From Craterostigma plantagineum (taxonomy: Eukaryota > Streptophyta > Magnoliopsida > Lamiales > Linderniaceae), in the NCBI GenBank assembly GCA_027422505.1, contig JAPQWV010000124.1:1364001-1428000 (forward strand): a stretch of DNA of 64,000 nt. The letters are read 5' to 3'. Below the pieces are notes generated by a model. That model was not told where the DNA came from, did not search any database, and saw only the letters and a program-made list of their open reading frames with translations. Below are positions 1 to 9,256 of this stretch, piece after piece. Position numbers and translations under genes: made by a program. The first letter of the stretch is position 1; every line of letters starts with the position of its first letter.

Positions 1-272
1 CCCGCGCCACGCGCTTCGCGTCCTTCGCCATCAAAGCCGTGTACCGAGCCGTCTCGAGCATCTTCGTCCGCCAGGAGTAAGTCAGCGCCGCGGGAGACGC
101 GTAGAACATCAAGATAATCCTCTAGACGTAGTCCGGTTGGGGAACCAAGGACGCCGTAACGCTCTCCTCGTAAGAAGGCGCTTCGTTCTTATGCCTAAAA
201 ACCGCCGACACGACGAGCGAGCCCTGCATGGCGACGACGGCTAAGGTACAACCGTACAACTCTTGGGTCATC
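1..272 (-). pseudogene. GC-rich partial reading frame with one in-frame stop, family not recognised
   Basis: This minus-strand frame stays open from about 272 to the window edge except for one TAG at 122-124. The stretch is far richer in G+C than the AT-rich DNA after it, as expected of a coding exon. It begins with a hydrophobic stretch (LYGCTLAVVAMQGSLVVSAV). Beyond the stop the frame continues into a plausible protein ([18 protein letters not shown]). Either the stop is real and this is a degraded exon, or the gene ends at the TAG and the rest is chance. I do not recognise the family, and the rest lies outside the window. Confidence 0.3.
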
Positions 273-885
273 AACATGCATATATGTGAATATAAGTATT
301 ATTTTTCTTTTTTCATCTTAGCCATATAATAACATGAGAGAGAAAACCTTCAGATATAATAATATCATGAGAGAAAAAATCCTCCGCCTAAAATGAAGCG
401 TTGGAATTTATCTGTCATTCAACTCGAAATGTTCTCGAATATCTGAAAAATCGCAAAAAAATTACGTTCGAAGGGAGAAGCTCGTTCAGCGTTCATGTTA
501 GTCGAAACTTCTTTCATTCTTTCTCTCAGTGTAGTAAAGATCTCAGCAAGAGTTAGAGGTATGAGAAGATGAAAATATGAAAAGATTCAAGCTAAGAGAT
601 GATATGATGATTAGTATATGTAATTCTTTCACATATTTATAGGAGTTGGAATCCCTTCCTAACATAAAAGATATTATCTGACTAAGGCCCAAAGTGATGC
701 ACTTTTCTTTGTGGTTTCCGATGAATTACATCTATGTTTAACCGTGATAAAATCCATGGTAACATAAATAATTAGCTATATAGACATAAGGTAAATGGTA
801 CATCATTACTTGAGTAGGTTGCTGACTACCTACACACATATATCTCGATATAAGGAGAGTTTACCTTTTCACACGAAAACGAATA
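273..885. other. AT-rich intergenic DNA, nothing recognised
   Basis: No supported reading frame, RNA gene or terminal-repeat element was seen between the partial frame at the window start and the first MITE. Confidence 0.5.
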
Positions 886-1128
886 CTCCCTCCGTCCCAT
901 AAGTTTATGGACATTTGGGTATTGGCACGGGAATTAAGAAACTGAATATTTTAATAATATTGTGTGTTGGAAAGGTAAAAAAGTGTATGTTTTGGCACGT
1001 CTTTTGATGATATTTAATATTATTATATTGATTGTTTGTGGTAGTCTTTTGCTATAAAAGGAAATGTCCAAAATGGTTTGGGACGCCCGATATAGTAAAA
1101 TGTCCAAAACGGTTTGGGACGGAGGTAG
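886..1128. mobile_element. Stowaway-type MITE
   Basis: The ends are CTCCCTCCGTCCC at 886 and GGGACGGAGGTAG at 1116-1128, an inverted repeat with one mismatch. TA dinucleotides flank it at 884-885 and 1129-1130. Subterminal copies of TGTCCAAA-like sequence and the 243-bp length fit the Stowaway (Tc1/mariner) family. A sister copy lies at 60719-60952 with strong internal similarity. It has no coding capacity. Confidence 0.9.
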
Positions 1129-1529
1129 TAGTAGATTTGTGCTTAATAGCAATTTCTTATGGAGTGTTAGACTGATTCGTAGTAGGTTCTTTAATTATTT
1201 TTGTTCAGTTTTATTCTTTTCGTGCTTGTTGTCTTTAATCTTCTCTTTCGGTTTGTTTTCGTTAAGCATATTAATAGCTTTTTAGTCCCGGTACATTTTA
1301 TTGCTTTAATTCAAATTTTCATCAAAAATAAAGAAAACAGCGCGTTAATTCTTCAAATTAAATTCCGCTCCACGTCAATTCAAACCCTAAAACACATCAA
1401 CAACCCTTTCACCACAAATCAACGTTATTTCAATTCAAGATATAAATTCAATTCCAAAATCCTTTCACTAAAGATGTACAATAGGGCTAGGCGCGGGCGC
1501 CCTCTTGCGCCTAAGCTTCAAAGACTCAT

Positions 1530-1811
1530 CTACGCCTTCATCATCTTCTTCAAAACTCCATCCTTAGCACTCGGCGACGGCGATGGCCCATGTCCACGCT
1601 TGTGCTTGTGCTTCAAAGACTCATACACGTCGTCTTCGATGGCCGAAGAAGATGGCGATGGGGAAATAATGGGCTGCTTTGGCTTTCGCTTGTGCAAATC
1701 TTCGCCCAATTCAAAGTCGTCGACGAAAGAGTGAGGTCCTTGCCTGGCAAGCGATGGAAGGGAGAAAGAAAGTGCTAAGAGCGTAATGAGAAAGAAGTGC
1801 TTGGTGGACAT
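1530..1811 (-). CDS. Small secreted proline/histidine-rich peptide precursor, copy A, frameshifted near its end
   Basis: A 93-residue product with a clear N-terminal signal peptide (residues 1-22, ending PSLAR). An acidic spacer follows, then basic/proline modules (KRKPKQPIISPSPSSSA and HKRGHGPSPSPSAK). The paralogue at 7333-7674 has a third module that is missing here. Relative to that paralogue one A is absent in the Lys-Glu codons near 1558-1562 (GGATGG instead of GGAATGG), so this frame stops at 1530. The old frame remains readable to a TAG at 1468-1470, still with acidic, RRK and APAPSP segments. It resembles in general layout multi-peptide precursors such as HypSys, but I cannot assign it to a named family. 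A TATA box lies 92 bp upstream. Confidence 0.75.
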   Translation of the reverse strand: MSTKHFFLITLLALSFSLPSLARQGPHSFVDDFELGEDLHKRKPKQPIISPSPSSSAIEDDVYESLKHKHKRGHGPSPSPSAKDGVLKKMMKA

Positions 1812-1902
1812 GGTCGGGAATTTGGTGGGGGAGATAATAATACTGTTGTTGTTTGATATGATGGTGATTGGAGTCTTTGGAGATGAAAATGGTGCTATGT
1901 GG

Positions 1903-1911
1903 TATTTATAG
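1903..1911 (-). promoter_or_regulatory. TATA box of peptide gene copy A
   Basis: CTATAAATA on the minus strand, about 92 bp before the ATG. The same box sits at the equivalent place in copy B (7761-7768). Confidence 0.7.
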
Positions 1912-1936
1912 GAGGATGGAGGCGATTGGAAGGGGA

Positions 1937-1942
1937 CACGTG
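1937..1942. promoter_or_regulatory. G-box (CACGTG) in copy A peptide promoter
   Basis: A palindromic CACGTG sits about 26 bp upstream of the TATA box in the context GGGACACGTGG. The homologous site in copy B reads CACTTG, so the palindrome exists only in copy A. G-boxes are bound by bZIP and bHLH factors; use here is inferred. Confidence 0.45.
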
Positions 1943-2292
1943 GAGGGTTAGATTGAGAGGGCTTTTTGTGAGGGATTCTCTATTTAATGTGGTTTTGGTA
2001 CCAAGATTTCAGTAGCATTATTGTTATTAAGGGAATATTGACATTAATATAAGGTCAAGTTTGTATCTATCTCTCATAGAGGGGTAGTTCAACGTTTTGT
2101 ATGTAGCAGAAGGGTTGATTCAAGATTTTGTAGGTCTTTATAAACTTAAATAACTATAAAACTAGTAATTTTATGTATCTGCAATATGTTTTATATTTTA
2201 AATATTAATTAATTAAGTTATTTAAGAAATAAAAGTAAAGTAACGATTAAATTGCATCAAGGCATATCATCGTGCACTATATAAAACAAAAT

Positions 2293-2419
2293 TATTAGAA
2301 ATCGAGGGATCCTTCCTAAAACCAATTGGTAATATGAGGAGAAAACCTCTTATATATATACTGGCTCGAAGAGCTTGAATCCGATGTGAGACAACACCCA
2401 CTTTTTTATAATCTCGACA
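2293..2419 (-). mobile_element. Solo LTR of a TRIM (miniature LTR retrotransposon)
   Basis: Shares the core CCTAAAACCAATTGGTAATATGAGG-type block and a GAGCTTGAATCCGATGTG block with both LTRs of the complete TRIM at 42763-43104. The minus-strand reading starts TGTCGAGATT. It lies between a TATA box (2278-2286) and the 5' UTR of the copy A wall-protein remnant, which in copy B are adjacent. A clean target duplication was not seen. Confidence 0.7.
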
Positions 2420-2502
2420 TAAACCCTCAAACTATAGTTTTTCTTACATCATCATATTAAGATCAGATTTACAGATGGTAAACCGATTTCGACAAAAACA
2501 CC
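2420..2502 (+). pseudogene. 5' end of a disrupted histidine/proline-rich wall protein gene (copy A)
   Basis: The sequence AACCCTCAAACTATA followed by TTTTTCTTACATCAT and ATCAGA..TTTACAG matches the 5' UTR of the intact gene at 9257-9691. An ATG at 2475 corresponds to that gene's start codon. After 28 coding bases the CACTA element interrupts it. The sequence resumes at 6498. Upstream, GTGCACTATATAAAA at about 2272-2286 matches the intact gene's TATA region, so promoter, leader and start codon are all recognisable remnants. Confidence 0.75.
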
Positions 2503-2875
2503 CACTACAAAAAATGTTATCTTATGTGACCAATTTTTTGTGAGAACATTAAAATTCATCACATAAAAGTAGCTTATATGAGGAAATAATTTTTCCTCGC
2601 AATAACTATTATATATTGTGACGAAAGTTTTTTCCTCACAAGTGAATATATTGTATGTGAGGAAAATTTAATTTTGTCATATAATATTGGTGCATTTCCT
2701 CACCAAAGCTAGAATATAATGTGATACATAAAATCCTCACATAAAACTAATAATTTCTTAATAACAGATAAATTTCATGTGACAAAAAAAAATAATCTTC
2801 ACATAAAATGAAAAGTTTTAATGTTAAATTAGTCAATTATAATAATATACACATTCCATTAAGTTGTGGAAGAAA

Positions 2876-3657
2876 AAAAATTTTCTCCTCCCTCTCTCCT
2901 CAAAACCCTAACCCTTCATCACCCCACAGCCGCCACTCACCCCACCCACCCACCACCGTCTACCCCCTCTCCTCCAACAACAGCCCCACACCACCCTCTA
3001 ACCCCCTCCCCCGCCTCCGTTAGCGGAGGTTGGGGGAGCCCTTTTAGTTTTCTGGTTTTTTTTTTTTTTTTTTTCTGCTGCCCGCCGCCTTATCGTCGCC
3101 CTCTGCCCGCTGTCGCTGGAAGGCGCCTGCTGTCCAGTCGCCGCCCGGCCGTCCATCGCCGTCAGCCAGCTGTCCGCCCTCCTGTCAGCCCACCTGTCAT
3201 ACTCCTCCACCGCCTTTCCCTCCTGTTGCGCCGGTCTCCGCCATTGGCCGTCCCAGCTCGCCATCCGTGAGTGTCCTGTAGTGGGACCTCGTTTCTCCGG
3301 ACCCTTGGGTCGGGAGCCTTTTCTCCTTTTGGAGCCTTCAGTCCGATCAAGACAAAACTCAGAAGTCGAAGACCAGGTTAAAGTGAAGAGTATCGTAGAT
3401 TTAGCCTAACCGCTTTGTCTGTTATAGGTTCTTTAGTTCTTGGTCGTAGATTATGGTGTTCTGTTTTCGGTCAGTTTTTTTGTCTTTTGTGGACCCTTTT
3501 CTCCCACTGCTGGGAGTGTTTGTTTCCCCTTGTGGGATTGTTTTGCTCCTATGTGAGCCTTTGTTCTCCCGGTTGATGATGTACCGGTGAGACCTCTTGG
3601 GCTATTTAGCCCGGTATCTTTGTTATTAATGCAAGCTATCGTTTCGAAAAAAAAAAA
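2876..3657 (+). mobile_element. Poly(A)-tailed retro-insertion nested in the CACTA element
   Basis: The insert ends in a run of about twelve A at 3647-3658. It is bounded by an 18-bp direct repeat ATTAAGTTGTGGAAGAAA at 2858-2875 and 3658-3675, a typical target duplication of LINE-driven insertion. The insert is GC- and pyrimidine-rich at its 5' end (CTCCTCCCTCTCTCC) and contains no convincing protein. It ends with TTGTTATTAATGCAAGC before the A-tail, similar in style to plant LINE 3' ends. It is either a short non-autonomous LINE derivative or a processed transcript; which cannot be told by eye. Confidence 0.8.
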
Positions 3658-5251
3658 ATTAAGTTGTGGAAGAAAGGAAAAACTGCCGAGAGAACGCCGC
3701 TGGATAAAATAAGCCATCCTCACTGAAGAACTCGATGCAACCCAGTTCTCCCTCTCCGAGCAATAAATCCGCCCGCACTTAGCCTGTAATCTCGATACTG
3801 TGGCGCTTGGGCTGATACTGCATCCTTGTATCAAGCATAGTGAGAAGAAGAGATGGCTCAGATTCTCAGTCAATTCTGATTTGCCTGATAATCTTGTACT
3901 CGTCGGGAGAACGAAACTTTCGGTCTATTGATTCGATTTCTGCTGCGTTTCGACTTTCGAGTGTAAGCGTGTGATTTTAGCTTCAGTAGGTCGGTTTTTG
4001 GCTTGTTTATCTTATTGAGGCGTAGGTCTCCTCTGTAGGTACGGAGCGATGAATAAGAGTTGGATGCATTCGTGATTTAGTCCAGATTCCAGTGAGCTGC
4101 AATTAGCCGCTCAGTGAAGGTACATCATCCTTTAATTATTTTATTTGAGTCCTGTTTTTAGGTTTGTGGACATCGATTCACATCCCAAACTCCAAATACT
4201 GTATTATCTGAATGATTGAAGTTAGAGATTCCTGATTATAACCATTTGTTTAGGTCTCGCACACACTTCTCAGTCTAGTAGATGCGGAGACAACTCAGCC
4301 TCTGCGTGATGTACGGCTAAGACTTGGAATTCTTACACAAATGCTTCATAAATTCCAAAGAGCTTTATGTCCTTGCAGCAATTTCCACAACCAAGCACTT
4401 CTGCTGATTGTTTACTTCATCAAAACCACAAATTTGCTGGTATTTCTAGCTGAATTGTATTTAGTTTTGTTTTGACAGAGAATCATCTATGAATCTTATA
4501 TGAGCATTTTACAGTGTTAATTTTATCTCTGCTTGTTCATCGTTCGTTATTGACCTTCACCTTCTGGAACTTATAAAAGAATTTCGATAACATCTAATGC
4601 AACGAAATAGGGCACCGAGTTCCTACCACATCCGACTGCCCAAGTACCGTCTGGTGGAGTGAGGATGGAGTGGAGGGGGGTCTTCACATCCTAACCAAAA
4701 GTGTTACGCTTTTATCGATGGATGGGAGAAGTCGGTGGCTGGAGATTCAAAATCTGTGGCACCTAGCCCGGTATTTGTCATATGTTTCAGAGAGTTTTTC
4801 CTAGTAGACTCTTCAAAATGTTCTAATTTTATGTTTACTCTTTTATCAGAAATTTTAAATGTTTCTTTCTAAGGCTGTAGACTTGGAGCTAATTACAGGA
4901 CATTCTGTTCACTTCTCAGACTCTTTTCGGTGGACCTTCTCCAGCGTCTACAATGGGAGTCGGACAATTTTTCAATCCAAAAGATGGAGAGCATCTGATT
5001 ACACCTTACCAATTGTTCCATTCACTGTATTCCTATCCGAGTAAGGTTATTAGTCTGATATTTAGCTTGGCCAGTGATTTAGTCTGGCAACTATATCTAT
5101 CATGTCAAGGTTATCCTAATTCCCAATTAATTATTGCGATACTTGATTCTTTAGCAGGAATATATTTAAAGGAGGATCACCCTCTTGCTCTAACCTAACA
5201 TTCTCTGCGAGCTTAGGTCTTCTTCTGTCTATTTTACGATTAGAACAACAG

Positions 5252-5838
5252 GCTGTGGAATTAAAAGGTAAAGTAGATCTTTGGAGAGACGTCCATACGA
5301 AGAAGAAAGGCGGTGAATTTGTTAATGATACTGCTAAGATTATTCATGTAAGCCACTGAAACTCCCTTTATTGTTGAATATATAGATGGTACTTTATTAA
5401 CATGCGTTATCGATTAATTGCTAGGAATACATGGTTGCTAAAAGGAATCAACCTAAAAATGGAGATGGAGAGCCGATGACTGAGGAAGAAATTTTGAGCT
5501 CTGCACTAGGTCATAGATCAGGATATGTGAAAGGAATGGGACATGGGGTTGAGGTAGTTCGAGGTGGACGTTTCTATGCTACAAGTTCTAATGTTGATTT
5601 GCATAAAACTGTGGAAGACCAAAAGAAGGAACTCGAAGATTTACGAGCTCAAATGGCCAACATGCAAAAACTTACAGAAAACTTGTCAGGCAGTTCACGC
5701 ATTTCATCAGGTATGAAGCACAACCTAGACTTCAAAATGCTTATTTTGATATTTGTATTCAGATTATGTATTCGTATGTCATATTTTCATTGAGATAATT
5801 GTCTTATTCTCCTATTCTCTGCAGATCGAGACAATTAA
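5252..5838 (+). pseudogene. C-terminal exons of a plant En/Spm transposase-associated protein (Transposase_24 type)
   Basis: Three exons join in phase: 5252-5347, 5425-5710 and 5825-5838 (TAA), giving 131 codons. The reading shows LWRDVHTKKKGGEFVND, then EEILSSALGHRSGYVKGMG, then a short coiled-coil-like tail (EDQKKELEDLRAQMANMQ). This order (HTKK, GYVKGxG, coiled coil) is that of the C-terminus of the plant Ptta/En/Spm family. The N-terminal part was not found upstream within the CACTA element, so it is a fragment. The splice sites are still intact. Confidence 0.65.
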
Positions 5839-6497
5839 CATGGACATACAAACTTGTTGATTGCTACACATGGTGACATTTATGATAGTTGTATGACTTG
5901 CAGTTTGTCTGGCTGTTACTTTTCATTTTCTGAGCAACTTGTTAGTTTGTATCGTAGTTATCTGTTAATTGGTTGACAAATTAATCTGGATGTTATATAA
6001 TTTTATACTTTTCAGTAATACAAATGAATATTAAATTCATGTTGGCATCAATGATGTAACGCAGCATATAATAGAAATAACAATGTTTTTAATAATTTTC
6101 ACAATATAATAAATAAATAATATAGTTTTCACAAGCTGTTTATTGTGAGGAATATTTTCGTATTATATAGCATCAAAATATTTTTAATGTGACGAATTGT
6201 TTGTTACATTTACAGGTTTAAATGTGAGGAGTTCAAAATATATGACAAAAATGTAATACATAATATGACGAATCTATTGTCACATAAGCAATTTTATGCG
6301 ACGAGAAAGGAAGTCCTCACATAAGTCTAATGTGAGGAAATAAAACTTCGTCGCATCATGTGCGATTTGATCTTATGCCACGGGCCTTCGGTGACGAGCC
6401 GGTGACGAAATTTTTTCGTCACATAAAATTTATGTGACGAAATTTTTCTCTTTTGAGAGGAAAAATATCCTCACAAAAATTAACATTTTTTGTAGTG

Positions 6498-6545
6498 ACC
6501 GTACCTTCCTACATTTCCTTGTTTGTTTTTTCCTTTTTATGGTTG
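6498..6545 (+). pseudogene. Continuation of the disrupted copy A wall-protein gene
   Basis: Directly after the CACTA target duplication, CCTTCCTACATTTCCTTG aligns with CGTTCCTACTTTTCATTG, the signal-peptide region of the intact gene at about 9293-9312. Similarity fades by about 6545, where the duplication junction to copy B begins. Confidence 0.55.
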
Positions 6546-6725
6546 TGTTCATTTATTCTTTAACGGTTTAATTTTCTCTGGATGGTACCCAAGCGAGCAT
6601 CTGGACTATTTAGTCCCCTTAATTCTTCGAAATATCTCATATGGCATTCCACTTCATATAAATTTGAAACCTTAAAACACACACAATAATCCTTTCACCA
6701 CAAAACAACATTAATTATTTCAATT

Positions 6726-7286
6726 TGTAGGGATTTTTTTGGACCCAATTCCAACCCAAACCCAACCCGAGATAAGCTTGTGGGGTTCCTCTCTAAAACC
6801 AATTGGCAATAGAGGGAGTGAACCCACAAGCTTATAAACCTCTTGGATTTCCTTCACTTGACCGGTGTGGGATGTGATGTTTGCACACCCAACAAACCTC
6901 CCCTCAAACTCAAGACCACACACCGGGCCTCCCCTTCGACGATTATCTGCCCCAAGCGCTTCTCCGCAATCACTGCACCAAGCGCTCTCCCCGGCAGATT
7001 TACCAATCGTCCCTCCAGGGGCCGGGGACACACCACCCACACCGTATCCGGGCTAGAATTTTTTTTTTTTTTCCGTCTGCAGGCACCCTCACGCCTTTGT
7101 CCACGCTCACCGCACCATGTAGGGATTTTTTTGGACCCAATTCCAACCCAAACCCAACCCGAGATAAGCTTGTGGGGTTCCTCTCTAAAACCAATTGGCA
7201 ATAGAGGGAGTGAACCCACAAGCTTATAAACCTCTTGGATTTCCTTCACTTGACCGGTGTGGGATGTGATGTTTGCACACCCAACA
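6726..7286 (-). mobile_element. TRIM (terminal-repeat retrotransposon in miniature), 561 bp
   Basis: Two 169-bp direct repeats, 6726-6894 and 7118-7286, appear identical by eye. On the minus strand they begin TGTTGGGTGTG and end TCCCTACA. A 5-bp target duplication CAATT lies at 6721-6725 and 7287-7291. The 223-bp internal part has a polypurine tract (TTTGAGGGGAGG on the minus strand) against the 3' LTR. Next to the 5' LTR is TGGTGCGGTGAG instead of the usual initiator-methionine primer site. It has no coding capacity. The near identity of the LTRs indicates recent insertion; the empty site survives in copy A at about 1430-1445. Confidence 0.95.
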
Positions 7287-7332
7287 CAATTCAAGATGAA
7301 TTCATTGCAAAATCAATCAATTACATCTTTCA

Positions 7333-7674
7333 CTAGTGAGTTTTATAAGGGCTAGGCGCCGGCGCTTGCTTGCGCCTAAGCTTCAAAGACTCGTCAACAC
7401 CTTCATTATTTTCGAAACTCCATTCCTTAGCACTGGGCGAAGGCGAAGGCCCATGTCCATGCTTGTGCTTGTGCTTCAAAGATTCATACACATCCTCGTC
7501 AATGGCCGAAGAAGATGGTGATGGAGAAATAATGGGCTGTTTTGGCTTTCGCCTGTGCAAATCTTGGCCCAGTTCAAAGTCGTCGACGAAAGATTGAGGG
7601 TCTTGCCTGGCAAGCGATGGAACGGACAAAGAAAGTGCTAAGAGCGTAATGAGAAAGAAGTGCTTGGTGGACAT
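7333..7674 (-). CDS. Small secreted peptide precursor with three proline/basic modules, copy B
   Basis: A 113-residue product. Residues 1-22 form a signal peptide (basic start, LLALSLSVPSLA core), predicting export. The rest is a threefold pattern of an acidic spacer followed by a basic, proline-serine-rich module: residues 41-57 (RRKPKQPIISPSPSSSA), 65-83 (SLKHKHKHGHGPSPSPSAK) and 96-113 (SLKLRRKQAPAPSPYKTH). No cysteines are present, so no disulfide fold. The pattern resembles multi-peptide hormone precursors (HypSys; the GPSPS core also recalls PIP peptides), but no named family fits. It is single-exon, with a TATA box 87 bp upstream. A cell-wall or metal-binding His-rich role is the alternative. 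Confidence 0.8.
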   Translation of the reverse strand: MSTKHFFLITLLALSLSVPSLARQDPQSFVDDFELGQDLHRRKPKQPIISPSPSSSAIDEDVYESLKHKHKHGHGPSPSPSAKEWSFENNEGVDESLKLRRKQAPAPSPYKTH

Positions 7675-7760
7675 GGTCGGGAAATTATGAATGATTCTGT
7701 TTGTGTATTAGGGTTTGGAGTTTGTATTTGATGGTGGAGTGGGATGAAAATGGTGGGTGG

Positions 7761-7768
7761 TATTTATA
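7761..7768 (-). promoter_or_regulatory. TATA box of peptide gene copy B
   Basis: CTATAAATA on the minus strand about 87 bp before the ATG at 7674, conserved with copy A. Confidence 0.7.
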
Positions 7769-8293
7769 GGAGGACGGAGGGGGTTATGAGGGGACACTTG
7801 GCAGTTAGATTGAGAGGGCTTTTTTGTGAGGGATTTGTCATTTAATGTGGTTTGGTACCAAAATTTCAGTAGCATAATTATTATTAGTTGACATTAATAA
7901 AAGGTCAGTTTGTATTTATCTGCATTGAGGGGTGGATTCAAGATAGGGGAGAGGGATGGATTTAAGATTTTGTATGTCTCTAGTAACTTAAATACTAACT
8001 AGTATTCTTTGCACGCTCACATGAGTGTGATATAATATATTTAAATATATCATAAATTTATTTTAATTAAAAATATTGAGTAGAAATTATAATTTAAATT
8101 TAATTATATATAGTTATAAGTATAATTATATAGTTATAAGTAGAAAATTCATTTATTATAAATTAAATGTGAAATAACTAAAAATAGTAATTAATGGTAG
8201 TGGATGGGTAGTTTTCTTTTTTCAATTTATTAATAAAGCTCAATTTGGAAGACTAATTGACCGTTCCTATCAAGCCCTCACGCTTAATAAATA

Positions 8294-8552
8294 CTCACTC
8301 TGTCCCAGCAACTTTATCATAAGTTGTTGGGCACTCAAATTAAGGTGACGTTATTATAATAATATAGTACAATGGGTTAGATATAAACAACTTGTTTAAA
8401 TTTATAACATTTTCCTAATTATTTCCACCATTTACTTTTCCCTCCAATTACATTTAAAATAGTGTTTATTTTTTACCCAAAAAGGAAAGGTGATAAATTT
8501 ATTGGGACACCCGAAATAGAAAAATGTGATAAAATTAGCGGGACTGAGGCAG
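8294..8552. mobile_element. Stowaway-type MITE
   Basis: The left end CTCACTCTGTCCCAGCAACT and the right end GCGGGACTGAGGCAG form an imperfect inverted repeat flanked by TA (8292-8293 and 8553-8554). Subterminal TTTATCA / TGATAAA copies also pair. It is more diverged than the element at 886-1128. It lies between the two copy B genes and is absent from copy A. Confidence 0.75.
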
Positions 8553-9192
8553 TAGTACATATAAGAAGAATAATAATGTAATGTATGGCCATTCTACTTG
8601 AGGAAGTGTAGGATAATTAATTTCATAATTTTATTCAAATATAATAACGTTTGATTATTTTTTTCCATTATCTATCCTAAGAAGTGCATGTCACATTACT
8701 TTTGAGATGAGATTCCATAACATGTAAGTTTGAATGGAGTATCATTCTAATATATACATATTTATTCTCGGCAACTCAAACGGAAAAAAAAAACCTCAAA
8801 AGATATTTGATTAATAAAAAAATAAAGGTTTAATATTGCCGCATGATTTTGTGAAGTTTAGAAATCCCATAAAAGCTAACGAAAAACCTTGGGTTTTGAA
8901 ATAAATGGAAGATTTAAAAAATGCGCCGATGCTTATTGAGTTGAATGTCTTACTGTAATTTTTGTTAGGTTAATTGTATTACTATTAATATGTGAATGTG
9001 CTAAATCATAATTGTGTATGGTTATAATCCTAGTCTTTCTTATGAAGCATTAACCATCCCATCTTTTCATGAAACCTACAATCAATGCAATTTTCTTTCC
9101 ACGCATTGTCATCAAAAGCCCCAACACCAAAGGAAAATAGCATTAACGCAAGCCCGCACATTTAACTCGCAAGGCATACAATCCATGCACCA

Positions 9193-9200
9193 TATAAAAG
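9193..9200 (+). promoter_or_regulatory. TATA box of the histidine/proline-rich gene
   Basis: TATAAAAG, 57 bp before the chosen ATG. The same region is recognisable in copy A at 2278-2286. Confidence 0.7.
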
Positions 9201-9256
9201 AAACCCTCAAACTATATTTTTCTTACATCATAATAATAAGATCAGAATTTACAGCT

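Larger units (their letters stand above)
1290..2502. repeat. Segmental tandem duplication, copy A (left part)
   Basis: This block aligns by eye with 6575-9310. The shared parts are the 3' flank of the peptide gene (starting near a shared TTTAGTCCC), the peptide gene itself, its promoter, and then the TATA region, 5' UTR and first codons of the histidine/proline-rich gene. The copy is split by the CACTA element and resumes at 6498. The join to copy B falls at about 6545-6575, inside the truncated wall-protein gene, as expected for an unequal-exchange junction. Confidence 0.8.
2503..6497. mobile_element. CACTA (En/Spm) DNA transposon, non-autonomous, 3,995 bp
   Basis: The left end is CACTACAAAAAATGTTA and the right end is its reverse complement, ending TTTTTTGTAGTG at 6497. 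The 3-bp target duplication ACC lies at 2500-2502 and 6498-6500. Subterminal zones (2503-2810 and about 6130-6497) are full of short TGTGACGAA / TGTGAGGAAA repeats in both orientations, as in CACTA elements where transposase binds. Inside are a poly(A) retro-insertion (2876-3657) and the last exons of a transposase-associated protein (5252-5838). No TNP2-like catalytic transposase was seen, so it would need a helper. Confidence 0.93.

Noticed and set aside
2866..3270. 134-codon proline-rich frame in the CACTA element
   Set aside because: It is low-complexity translation of CT/CC-rich retro-insert DNA, with similar-length frames on the other strand and no domain or signal.
3451..3873. 140-codon minus-strand frame
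   Set aside because: It spans the poly(A) tail and target duplication of the nested insert, so it joins unrelated DNA.
6720..7294. Several 60-146-codon frames on both strands
   Set aside because: All lie in the TRIM and its repeated LTRs; none has codon-like composition or a domain.
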